Below, piece by piece: positions 6,005 through 12,800 of a DNA stretch of 15,695 bases (its first letter is position 1; each line of letters begins with the position of its first letter). Source of the stretch: Alphaproteobacteria bacterium (GTDB lineage Bacteria > Pseudomonadota > Alphaproteobacteria > UBA8366); contig JASLSL010000148.1 of NCBI GenBank assembly GCA_030743445.1, positions 1-15,695 on the forward strand, given 5' to 3'. A model generated the notes under the pieces. It did not search any database and had not been told where the DNA came from. It saw only the letters and a program-made list of their open reading frames with translations. The position numbers were made by a program, and so were the translations under genes.

Positions 6005-7459
6005 TCAGTCGATCCAGGCGCGCTGGAGATAGCGCGTGCCGCCGACCCGCTCGACCGTGAGGTGGGCGCGGTAGCCGCCGGCGCCCTCGGCGCTCAGGGT
6101 CTCGATTTCGACCTCGGGCGGCGCCTCGCCGGCGAATTCGGCGAGCCCCTCTCGCAGCACGCGACCCTCGATGTGGTCCGGCGCATGGAGCCCCAAGAGA
6201 TGGAGGATCGTCGGCAGCAGGTCGACGTTGCCGGCGGGAAGGTCCGAGTTGGCGCCGGCGGCCGCCGCCGGACCGCCGATCGCGAGCCAGGTCGAAAGCT
6301 CGATCGCACTCAGGCCGCCATGCATGCCGCCGCCGTCGGGATATTTGGCCTTGTAGAGAAGCGTGCTGCCCGCGTGCCCGTGCTGATTGACCGCGTCGTC
6401 GCATCCGAGGACCAAGCCGATGTCGGGCGCCCGGGGATGGTCGATGCCGAGGTCGGCGTGCCTCAGCGTTCCCTCCCCGGTGCGGGTCGACAGAACGCCG
6501 CACCAGGGCTGGGCCTGCAGCCAATCGCGGATCCGGGCGATCAGCTCGGGATCGGAATCGCGCACATAGATGCCGCCGGCGCTGGACAGCGCCAGGGCCG
6601 AATCGGCGCCCTCGAAGGTGGTCTCGCCGACGCTGAATCCGGCCGCCTCCAACTCGGCCGCGATATCGACCCGCCCGCCGGCGATGGTCACCATGCCGTG
6701 GTCGGACATGGTGACGATGTGCAGCCGGTCCTCGGGGTCGAGCATGTCCTGCCTGCCGAGAATCCGGCCGAACTCGGCGTCGACCCGGCGCAAGGCCGCG
6801 ATGTTCCCCGCCGAGCCGATGCCGAGCTGGTGGTAGCTGTTGTCGGGCTCGCAGTACCACAGCACCATGACGTCGGGCGCCAGCTCGGGCTCGATGTAGT
6901 CGAGGTAGACGTCGGTCGCGTAGCCCAACCAATCGAGCGACGGCACCGCGGCCGGCGGGATCGGGCCAAAGCGCCGGGTGATCTCGTCGATGGCGCCGGC
7001 CGGCACCGTCGCGTCGGGCCGCTGCAGCGACAGCCGAAAGCCGCCGATCGCCTCCGCCTTGTGGTGCAGCATCCGCGTGCCGCCCGCCGTCCCGGTCGAA
7101 ATCACGGCGTAGGTCAGGCCCGCATCGGCGAGGAGTTCGCCCAGCACTGGCACGTCGACGAGCTTGCCGCCGAGCCGCCGGTCGCCTTCCGAAAGTTGGG
7201 TCTCGTCGCCGGTGTTGAAGAGGGCGTCCGGCGAGGCGGCCGCATCCAGGAACCGGTTGCCGACGATGCCATGGCGCGCCGGATAGCAGCCCGCGATCAG
7301 CGCCGTCTGGTTGACCCGGGTTTCGGTCGGGAAGGTCGAACGCGAGCGTCGGAACCTGGCGCCGTCGGCCGCGAAACGGCTGAGGTTCGGCATCAGCTCG
7401 GCCGTCGCCATTTCGGGACGTAAGGCATCGAAGCTGACGATCAGGACGCGATCGGCCAC
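6005..7459 (-). CDS. Alkaline-phosphatase-superfamily phosphodiesterase (NPP-like)
   Basis: A 484-residue protein resembling nucleotide pyrophosphatase/phosphodiesterases, two-metal enzymes that use a threonine nucleophile. Visible parts are the first metal aspartate D11 (SFDALRP), the nucleophile region FPTETRVNQT with T47 the likely nucleophile, the YPARHGI signature, D206 and H210 in EPDNSYH, D253-H254 in MSDHGM, and H380 in GMHGG. No signal peptide is seen, so it is probably cytoplasmic, unlike many secreted NPPs. The GTG at 7459 lies two bases after the stop of the upstream CinA-like gene; a TTG at 7465 overlapping that stop is an alternative. The two genes clearly form one transcript. 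The substrate (nucleotide, phosphonate or phospholipid diester) cannot be told. Confidence 0.85.
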   Translation of the reverse strand: MADRVLIVSFDALRPEMATAELMPNLSRFAADGARFRRSRSTFPTETRVNQTALIAGCYPARHGIVGNRFLDAAASPDALFNTGDETQLSEGDRRLGGKLVDVPVLGELLADAGLTYAVISTGTAGGTRMLHHKAEAIGGFRLSLQRPDATVPAGAIDEITRRFGPIPPAAVPSLDWLGYATDVYLDYIEPELAPDVMVLWYCEPDNSYHQLGIGSAGNIAALRRVDAEFGRILGRQDMLDPEDRLHIVTMSDHGMVTIAGGRVDIAAELEAAGFSVGETTFEGADSALALSSAGGIYVRDSDPELIARIRDWLQAQPWCGVLSTRTGEGTLRHADLGIDHPRAPDIGLVLGCDDAVNQHGHAGSTLLYKAKYPDGGGMHGGLSAIELSTWLAIGGPAAAAGANSDLPAGNVDLLPTILHLLGLHAPDHIEGRVLREGLAEFAGEAPPEVEIETLSAEGAGGYRAHLTVERVGGTRYLQRAWID

Positions 7460-7461
7460 GC

Positions 7462-8220
7462 TCAAATCTCGTCGCGTGGCTCGTCGCCGAACGAGCGCAT
7501 CAGCGCCGCGACTTCCTCGGACGCGGACTCCAGCAAAGCCTCGTCCGTGTGGCGCAGCACGATGCTGGTGCCGTACTTGCCGCGGCGGTAATAGGGATAA
7601 CTGCCGATGTCGATCACCGGATAGCTGTCCTGGATCTTGCCCAGTCCCTCGGCCATGTTGCCCTCGCCGATCGAGCACACCAGGGTGCGTGAGTGCACCG
7701 GGTCGCCGCCCGCGAGCGTTTGCTTGACGCCGTCGATCATCGCCTGGGCGATCATCGGCACGCCGGCCATGACGTAGACGTTCTCGATCTTGAAGCCGGG
7801 CGCGGTCGAGATCGGGTTGTCGATCAGCTCGGCGCCTTCCGGCGTGTTGGCCATGCGCAGCCGCGCCTCGTTGAGCTCCATCCCGGTCTGCTCGTAACGC
7901 TCGACCAGCCGGCGGCGCGCCTCGGGGTGCTGGATCAGCGGCAGGCCGAAGGCCTTGGCGACGCACTCGGCGGTAATGTCATCGTGGGTCGGGCCGATGC
8001 CGCCGGTGGTGAACAGGTAGTCGTACTTGGCGCGCAGCGTGTTGACCGCGTCGACGATCTCGTTCTCGACATCGGGCACCACGCGGACCTCCATCAGGCG
8101 CACGCCGATCTCGCCGAGCGCGCCCGCGATATAGGCGAGGTTCACGTCCTGGGTGCGGCCCGACAGGATCTCGTTGCCGATGATGACCAGGGCGGCGGTC
8201 ACGGTCTTGGCTTCGCTCAT
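7462..8220 (-). CDS. CinA-type MoCF-domain protein, short form
   Basis: A 252-residue protein of the competence/damage-inducible protein A family. It carries the MoaB/MogA-like fold: GNEILSG with the following DVN (residues 15-27) and TTGGIGPTHDD (71-81), the nucleotide- or pterin-binding loops. Full-length CinA has a second, C-terminal nicotinamide-mononucleotide amidase domain; this protein ends after the first domain plus a small alpha/beta tail. Such short forms are common in alphaproteobacteria, and the first domain is linked to ADP-ribose or NMN-type pyrophosphatase activity. The ATG at 8220 is preferred to the TTG at 8232 because GGAG lies just before it. The gene shares a transcript with the phosphodiesterase downstream. 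Confidence 0.85.
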   Translation of the reverse strand: MSEAKTVTAALVIIGNEILSGRTQDVNLAYIAGALGEIGVRLMEVRVVPDVENEIVDAVNTLRAKYDYLFTTGGIGPTHDDITAECVAKAFGLPLIQHPEARRRLVERYEQTGMELNEARLRMANTPEGAELIDNPISTAPGFKIENVYVMAGVPMIAQAMIDGVKQTLAGGDPVHSRTLVCSIGEGNMAEGLGKIQDSYPVIDIGSYPYYRRGKYGTSIVLRHTDEALLESASEEVAALMRSFGDEPRDEI

Positions 8221-8247
8221 CGCTCCATCCAACAGCTAGCGCGCCGG

Positions 8248-8276
8248 ATCATAGCCCAGCCGTCCACTTCTGGAAA
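8248..8276 (-). promoter_or_regulatory. Candidate promoter of the CinA-like/phosphodiesterase operon
   Basis: On the minus strand, TTTCCA (8271-8276, four of six) and TATGAT (8248-8253, five of six) are separated by exactly 17 bases. The -10 ends 27 bases before the ATG at 8220. It lies in the only gap between this operon and the upstream metallophosphoesterase gene. Confidence 0.5.
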
Positions 8277-8301
8277 ATCGTAGCCGGAGACGTCGCGGAG
8301 C

Positions 8302-9276
8302 CTAGTCGTCGCCGCCGTGGGAGCCGCCGTGGGGACCGCGGCGCAACGTGATCAGCACGACCTCGCCCTCGCAGTTGAAGCGGGTCGGCAACAGCGAGGC
8401 GCCGATGCCGCGGCAGGTGTAGCCGGTCATGCCGTCGTGCTCCCAGTGGCCGCGGGCATACTTCCTGTGGCGCTTGAGCCCGGTGATGATCGGCCGGCCG
8501 TTCGGCAGGCAGACCTGGCCGCCATGGGTGTGGCCGCAGAGATAAAGCCGGTGGCGCGCCGCCGCGTGGTGGGCGATCTCGGGTGAATGCACCAGCGCGA
8601 TGCAGAACCCGCGCGGTGCCGCGGCAAGCGCCTGGTCGGCCTCTTCGGTATGGAACAGATGGATGTCGTCGGTCCCGGTGATATGGATGCGCTCGCCCCG
8701 GCGCGCGATCGTCACCGTCTCGTTGAGCAGCATCTGGACGCCGAGTTGCTCCATCGGATCGACCATCGCAGCGCTGTCGTGGTTGCCAAGAATGCCGAGC
8801 ACACCGTCGCGCACGCCAACCCCGCTCAGCACGTAGGCCAGCTCGTCCAGCACCGGTCCGATCGGGGCGCGGATGTTGTCGCGCACGTCGCCGGTGATGA
8901 CGCAAAGGTCGGCCTCGATGCCGGCGACCCGCCGTGCTGCGGCGTGTCCGGTGCCCTCGATGTTGTCGAGGTGCAGATCGGTGAGCTGCAGGATCGTGTA
9001 GCCGTCGAACGCGGGCGGCAGATCGGGAAACTCGAAGGATAGCTCGGTCAAGCCGATCCTAAGTGCCTTGGCGGCGGCGCGGCGGCCGTAGCGCGTCGGC
9101 GCGATCAGCCGCCCGGCGACATGCGCGCCGCGGTGATAGGTCCGGCGGAAGTGCTTGCTCCATTTGGTGCCGTTGGGCGCCGCTTCCATCGCCTCGCGCC
9201 GCGCCCGCCAGGCGCGGCGGCGTTCTTCGGCGTCTTGCTCCTCGGCGCTGCCTTCGAGGCCGCTCGTTTCGTACAT
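8302..9276 (-). CDS. Calcineurin-like metallophosphoesterase (YkuE/YaeI type)
   Basis: A 324-residue two-metal phosphoesterase. All motifs are present in order: TDLHLD (D100, H102), GDVRD (130-133), GNHD (164-167), H230, and GHTHGGQ (248-254). The GHTHGGQ-x5-G segment followed by PI is typical of the YkuE/YaeI group, which includes phosphodiesterases acting on lipid-linked substrates. No transmembrane segment is visible; the first 80 residues are charged and rich in Arg and Glu. The ATG at 9276 is preferred, though the frame is open to an ATG at 9324. The extra 16 residues would be encoded partly by a GC palindrome and look non-coding. The C-terminus is Gly/His-rich. Lipid A processing is only one possible role. 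Confidence 0.85.
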   Translation of the reverse strand: MYETSGLEGSAEEQDAEERRRAWRARREAMEAAPNGTKWSKHFRRTYHRGAHVAGRLIAPTRYGRRAAAKALRIGLTELSFEFPDLPPAFDGYTILQLTDLHLDNIEGTGHAAARRVAGIEADLCVITGDVRDNIRAPIGPVLDELAYVLSGVGVRDGVLGILGNHDSAAMVDPMEQLGVQMLLNETVTIARRGERIHITGTDDIHLFHTEEADQALAAAPRGFCIALVHSPEIAHHAAARHRLYLCGHTHGGQVCLPNGRPIITGLKRHRKYARGHWEHDGMTGYTCRGIGASLLPTRFNCEGEVVLITLRRGPHGGSHGGDD

Positions 9277-9304
9277 AATGTGTCCCGTGTCAAACGTAAC
9301 GCGC

Positions 9305-9320
9305 CCGGCCCCGGGGCCGG
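9305..9320. repeat. 16-bp perfect GC palindrome
   Basis: CCGGCCCCGGGGCCGG reads the same on both strands. It lies 29 bases upstream of the metallophosphoesterase ATG, so it would fall in the leader RNA or the promoter region. Chance is possible in sequence this rich in G and C. Confidence 0.5.
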
Positions 9321-9346
9321 ACATCGTGATTATTCGCGATCCATGC

Positions 9347-9400
9347 TGCGGTATAGGTGATATGCGACCAAACCCCTGAAAAGCAAGAGGTTATACCGCA
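9347..9400. repeat. Inverted repeat TGCGGTATA / TATACCGCA
   Basis: Exact 9-base arms at 9347-9355 and 9392-9400 with a 36-base spacer, in the gap between the TauE-family gene and the metallophosphoesterase gene. The 8-base core GCGGTATA occurs again on the minus strand at 10230-10237, upstream of the TauE-family gene. It could be an operator pair or simply -10-like elements (TATAAC, TATAGA) in a shared base context. Confidence 0.45.
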
Positions 9401-9438
9401 CTATCGGGTTAATTTTTCGTGAACGGGTTGGGGTAGCC

Positions 9439-10179
9439 CTATACCAATGCCTTGCGGATCAAGTTCAGGCCGAGCAGGACGAGCAGCACGTAGACGCCCT
9501 GGCGGAACCGCGTGCTTGGAATCCGATCGCGGCACCAGCGGCCGAGCGCCATGCCGAGGAGCGTCGGCGCCAGCGCCAGGGTCGACAGCAGCCACGCGGT
9601 ACCCGTCATCGCGCCCTCGCCGACCAGAGCAAAAGCCCAGACCACGGTGCCGACCAGCAGCGTCAGCCCGGCAGCCTGGATGAACTCGTCCTTTTCCAGC
9701 CCCAGGGCCTGAAGATAGACGAGCACCGGCAGCAGCAGCGTTCCAGTGACCCCGGTCAAGACACCCGAGACCAACCCCACGGCCGGCGACAGCAGCGGTT
9801 CGGTACGTCGCGAGGCGCGAATCTCGACCGCGAACAGATTGATCAGCGCATAGCTGCAGACCACCAGCCCCAACAGGCCCGACAGCAGGATCGGATCGAC
9901 CCGGAACAGCACCAGCGTGCCGAGCCAGATGCCGATGCAGGCAAACAGGTTGATCGGCCAGAACCGCCGGATCAACGGCCCGATCGAACCGGGTCCCATG
10001 ATTTGCCAGATATTGGCGATGATCGACGGCACCATCAGGACCGGGATCGCCTCTCGCAAACCCAGTGCCGCACCCATGATCGCAACCGCGATCGTCGGCA
10101 GCCCCATGCCCACACCACCCTTGACGGTCCCGGCGACGAGAAAGGCGACGGCGATGGCGATCAGGGTCGTCGGGTCCAA
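9439..10179 (-). CDS. TauE/SafE-family membrane permease
   Basis: A 246-residue, very hydrophobic protein with about seven to eight predicted helices in two halves. The first half carries the family's GTVKGGVGMGLPTI segment near the N-terminus and the second half GLVSGVLTGVTGTLLLPVLV. Members export or import small sulphur-containing anions such as sulphite, sulphoacetate or taurine-derived products, but the substrate cannot be told from sequence. The start is TTG, supported by a GGAG eight bases upstream (10188-10191) and by the lack of an upstream ATG. A TATAGA at 10228-10233 on this strand may be its -10. No gene of sulphonate metabolism lies next to it. Confidence 0.88.
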   Translation of the reverse strand: MDPTTLIAIAVAFLVAGTVKGGVGMGLPTIAVAIMGAALGLREAIPVLMVPSIIANIWQIMGPGSIGPLIRRFWPINLFACIGIWLGTLVLFRVDPILLSGLLGLVVCSYALINLFAVEIRASRRTEPLLSPAVGLVSGVLTGVTGTLLLPVLVYLQALGLEKDEFIQAAGLTLLVGTVVWAFALVGEGAMTGTAWLLSTLALAPTLLGMALGRWCRDRIPSTRFRQGVYVLLVLLGLNLIRKALV

Positions 10180-10328
10180 GAGTGGTGCTCCGTCGGGGAA
10201 TCGTGGCGTTCGGCGGGTCCAGGCGAATCTATACCGCCCGCCCTGCGACGCAAGACCAACCGGCGCAAGTGGTGCGCGGCAGCGGATTCGCTTAAACTGG
10301 CTCCTTCGCAGTGGGGAGGATTCGGACG

Positions 10329-10703
10329 ATGAGCAACACCGACAACGACGAAGGTGCGATGACCGCCGAGGAAGAGGCGATCATGACCGAGCACACCGAG
10401 GCGTTGAAGGAACACGCCGAGGCGATCGTAACGACCGCCCCTCCGCTCGGGCGGCTCGGGGTGATGAGCTTCGGCGTCGCCTGCGGCATTACCTTAGCCG
10501 TCGCCGTCTTCATCCTTGCGATGGCCACGGCCATGTTCGGCTGGGGCATCGGCGTCGTTCAGGTGCTTTCGACCCTTTACATCGGCTACGAGCCGAGCTT
10601 CGTCGGCGCCATCTCGGGCGCGGTCTGGGCCTTCGTCGACGGTTTCATCGGCGGCGCCGTGCTGGCCTGGATCTACAACAAGCTGGTGAGCCGCCGGCGT
10701 TGA
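10329..10703 (+). CDS. Small membrane protein of the 'bacteriophage holin'-annotated family
   Basis: A 124-residue protein. The first 40 residues are acidic and helical (EEEAIMTEHTEALKEHAEAI). Two hydrophobic stretches follow (about 45-72 and 91-115), and the end is basic (SRRR). The second half, with YIGYEPS, GAVWAFVDGFIGG and LAWIYNKL, recalls a widespread family of small chromosomal membrane proteins that databases label 'bacteriophage holin'. No phage genes are nearby, so that name says little about its role. The ATG at 10329 is well supported by GGGGAGGA (10311-10318). The acidic N-terminal extension appears longer than in the family members I remember. Confidence 0.75.
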   Translation: MSNTDNDEGAMTAEEEAIMTEHTEALKEHAEAIVTTAPPLGRLGVMSFGVACGITLAVAVFILAMATAMFGWGIGVVQVLSTLYIGYEPSFVGAISGAVWAFVDGFIGGAVLAWIYNKLVSRRR

Positions 10704-10716
10704 GCCGACCTAGCCC

Positions 10717-10744
10717 TTGTCCCCCGGTTCCGGTTGGGTAAGAT
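10717..10744 (+). promoter_or_regulatory. Candidate promoter of the phosphatase/RidA/amidohydrolase operon
   Basis: TTGTCC (10717-10722, four of six) and TAAGAT (10739-10744, four of six) with a 16-base spacer, 30 bases ahead of the ATG at 10775. Weak, but it is the only candidate in the 71-base gap. Confidence 0.35.
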
Positions 10745-10774
10745 CGTCGCGGCTTCACTGGCGGCGAGCAACGC

Positions 10775-11401
10775 ATGACATCGAACGGTAGTCCGGCCTG
10801 GCATTTGGAGATGGGCGAATACGCGGCGGCGGCGGGCGGCATCGCCACCCGGACCGACGGTTTTTTCTTCGTCCGCCACGGCGAGACCACCTACAACAAG
10901 GCCCGCATCATCCAGCCCAAGGTCGGCTCGCAGCTCAACGAGACCGGACGCGAGCAGGCGCGCGACGCCGGCCGGAAGTTGGCGGACACACCGTTCGACT
11001 CCTATTACGCGAGCGACATGGAGCGCGCCTGGGAGACCGCCACCATCATGGCGGAATTCTGCGGCCGGCCGATCCATCCGGTCCCCGACCTGCACGAGCG
11101 CGATTGGGGCGACTGGGCCGGGCAATCGAACGTCGACCTGCACTGGGCCGGTAGCCCCGAGGGCGGCGAGACGCTGAAGCAATTCACCGAGCGAACTCTG
11201 CGCGGCCTGAACGAAGTGCTGCAGCATGGCGAGATCGCCGTCGTCGCCCATGGCGGCACCTTCGCGGTGATCCTGGCGGCGCTCGACCTGCCGCTGCGCC
11301 GGCCGAAGAAAGAGGGCGTGCGCGTCCTGAACAACGCGGCCCCGTTCCGGGTCGAACCCGTCGACAGCGACGCGACCATGTGGCGGGCCGAGGCGGTCTA
11401 A
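10775..11401 (+). CDS. Histidine phosphatase superfamily protein (PGAM-like)
   Basis: A 208-residue cytoplasmic phosphatase. The phosphate-accepting motif VRHGETTYN holds R34, H35, G36 and E37; R84 in SDMERA, E108 in HERDWG and H159 in VVAHGG complete the usual pocket. The family removes phosphate from small metabolites such as sugar phosphates, nucleotides or cobalamin precursors; dependence on 2,3-bisphosphoglycerate is not expected at this size. About 28 extra residues precede the first strand, so a later start is possible, though the next ATG (residue 13) has no better ribosome site. It begins a run of three close plus-strand genes. Confidence 0.88.
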   Translation: MTSNGSPAWHLEMGEYAAAAGGIATRTDGFFFVRHGETTYNKARIIQPKVGSQLNETGREQARDAGRKLADTPFDSYYASDMERAWETATIMAEFCGRPIHPVPDLHERDWGDWAGQSNVDLHWAGSPEGGETLKQFTERTLRGLNEVLQHGEIAVVAHGGTFAVILAALDLPLRRPKKEGVRVLNNAAPFRVEPVDSDATMWRAEAV

Positions 11402-11422
11402 CCGCCGACTCCAGGAATTTCG

Positions 11423-11899
11423 ATGAGCGAGATCGAAGCCAAGCTGGAGGCGATGGGCCTGACGTTGCCCGAGCCCTGGGCCTATCCGAGCAGCAACCGA
11501 CGGGGCTGCGTCCGGGTCGGCCCGATCCTCTACCTCTCGGGCCACGGGCCCGAGCCGCCCGACCTGCCGGGGGTCCGCCAGCGCGGCAAGCTCGGCGTCG
11601 ACGTCAGTCTCGAGGAAGGCTATGCGACGGCGCGCGCGGTGGCGTTGCTGATGATCGCGACGCTGAAGGCCGAGGCCGGCGATCTCGACAAGGTGAAACG
11701 GGTCGTGCGGCTGTTCGGCATGGTCAACTCGTCGCCCGAGTTCGAACAGTTCCCGGCGGTGATCGACGGCGCCTCGGACCTGTTCCTCGAGCTCTGGGGG
11801 CCCGAGCGCGGACAGCACGCCCGCACCGCGATCGGCGCCGGCGGTCTGCCGCGCGGCATCGTTGTCGAGATCAACGGCGAATTCGAAGTCGCGGACTGA
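11423..11899 (+). CDS. RidA-family protein (YjgF/YER057c/UK114, cd02199-like)
   Basis: A 158-residue protein of the larger RidA subtype. The conserved end RTAIGAGGLPRGIVVEI is present, with R134 corresponding to the substrate-binding arginine of RidA and E149 to its conserved glutamate. RidA removes reactive 2-aminoacrylate imines; several subfamilies instead serve catabolic pathways. AGGAA lies eight bases before the ATG. It begins 21 bases after the phosphatase stop and ends 16 bases before the amidohydrolase, so all three are probably one operon. Retention of the arginine allows imine deaminase activity, but a pathway-specific hydrolase or isomerase role is equally possible. Confidence 0.88.
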   Translation: MSEIEAKLEAMGLTLPEPWAYPSSNRRGCVRVGPILYLSGHGPEPPDLPGVRQRGKLGVDVSLEEGYATARAVALLMIATLKAEAGDLDKVKRVVRLFGMVNSSPEFEQFPAVIDGASDLFLELWGPERGQHARTAIGAGGLPRGIVVEINGEFEVAD

Positions 11900-11915
11900 A
11901 CGACGGAGCGAACGC

Positions 11916-12791
11916 ATGCCGATCATGTCGAACCCGCCGGACCCGGACCCCAAGACGCCCATGCTGAAGGCGCCGCCGGGCGCCTGCGACAGCCACATCC
12001 ACCTGTTCGGGCCGGTCGAGCGATATCCCTTCGACGAGAACGCCGCCTACCATTCGCCGGACGCCCTGCCAGAGACTTATATCGACTGGCAGGAGACCTT
12101 GGGTCTCAGCCGCGCGGTGATAATCCATCCGACCGCGCTCGGGCGAAACAACGCCCGGACCACGGACGCGCTCGCGGCCCATCCCGACCGCTTCCGCGCC
12201 ATCGCGGTTCCGGCCGACGACGTCGGCGACGCCGAGCTCGACCGCATGCACGAACTCGGCGTGCGCGGTTGCCGGTTCAACAGTGTCGCGACCTACGCCA
12301 GCGCGCCGCGTCTGAACAAGGACCTCGTCGCGCGCATCGCCGAGCGCGGCTGGCACGCCCAAATCTTGCTCGAAGGCGAGCAAATACCCGAGATGCGCGA
12401 CGATCTGCTGGACCTGCCCTGCCATGTGGTGATCGACCATATGGGCCGCGTGCCGGCGGATTTGGGCGTCGACCATGCCGCCTTCAAGGCGTTGTTGGAA
12501 ATGCTCGAGACCGGCAAGGTCTGGGTCAAGCTCTCGGGCCCGATGCGGTTCTCCGGGCAAGACCGGATGCCCTATGCGGACACGCTCGCCTTCGCCCGCA
12601 AGCTGGTCGAGACCAATCCCGAGCGCCTGGTCTGGGGCAGCGACTGGCCGCATATCAACTACAACCACGGGGTCATGCCGAATGACGGCGACCTGCTCGA
12701 CATGATGCTGGAGTGGGCGCCGGACGAGGCCGTGCGCAACCGCATCCTCGTCGAAAACGCGGCGGCACTCTACGACTTCCCGGCGGTGTGA
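11916..12791 (+). CDS. LigI-like metal-dependent hydrolase (amidohydrolase_2 fold)
   Basis: A 291-residue TIM-barrel hydrolase of the amidohydrolase_2 family, nearest to 2-pyrone-4,6-dicarboxylate lactonases (LigI) and related lactonases. Seen are the HxH pair in CDSHIHLFGP (H27, H29), H147 in GWHAQILLEG, DHMGR (174-178) and the barrel-end acid D243 in WGSDWPH. LigI opens the lactone of the protocatechuate 4,5-cleavage route; some members work without metal. The ATG at 11916 has GGAG seven bases upstream. The nearby RidA gene suggests a small catabolic or repair operon, but no other ring-cleavage gene is in view, so the substrate is unknown. Its end is nine bases from the convergent UPF0182 gene. 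Confidence 0.85.
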   Translation: MPIMSNPPDPDPKTPMLKAPPGACDSHIHLFGPVERYPFDENAAYHSPDALPETYIDWQETLGLSRAVIIHPTALGRNNARTTDALAAHPDRFRAIAVPADDVGDAELDRMHELGVRGCRFNSVATYASAPRLNKDLVARIAERGWHAQILLEGEQIPEMRDDLLDLPCHVVIDHMGRVPADLGVDHAAFKALLEMLETGKVWVKLSGPMRFSGQDRMPYADTLAFARKLVETNPERLVWGSDWPHINYNHGVMPNDGDLLDMMLEWAPDEAVRNRILVENAAALYDFPAV

Positions 12792-12800
12792 GGCCGCCGC

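Noticed and set aside
7462..8220. CinA/MoCF-domain gene as a molybdenum cofactor gene serving the nearby molybdoenzyme
   Set aside because: The GNEIL and TTGGIGPTHDD motifs and the length fit the short CinA form, it is in a separate operon, and no other moa, moe or mob gene is present.
9277..9324. Metallophosphoesterase starting at ATG 9324
   Set aside because: The added residues are encoded by the GC palindrome region and look non-coding; the ATG at 9276 gives a more usual length. Not fully excluded.
10329..10703. Prophage remnant suggested by the holin-like family name
   Set aside because: No endolysin, integrase or other phage gene is near, and base and codon use match the neighbours.
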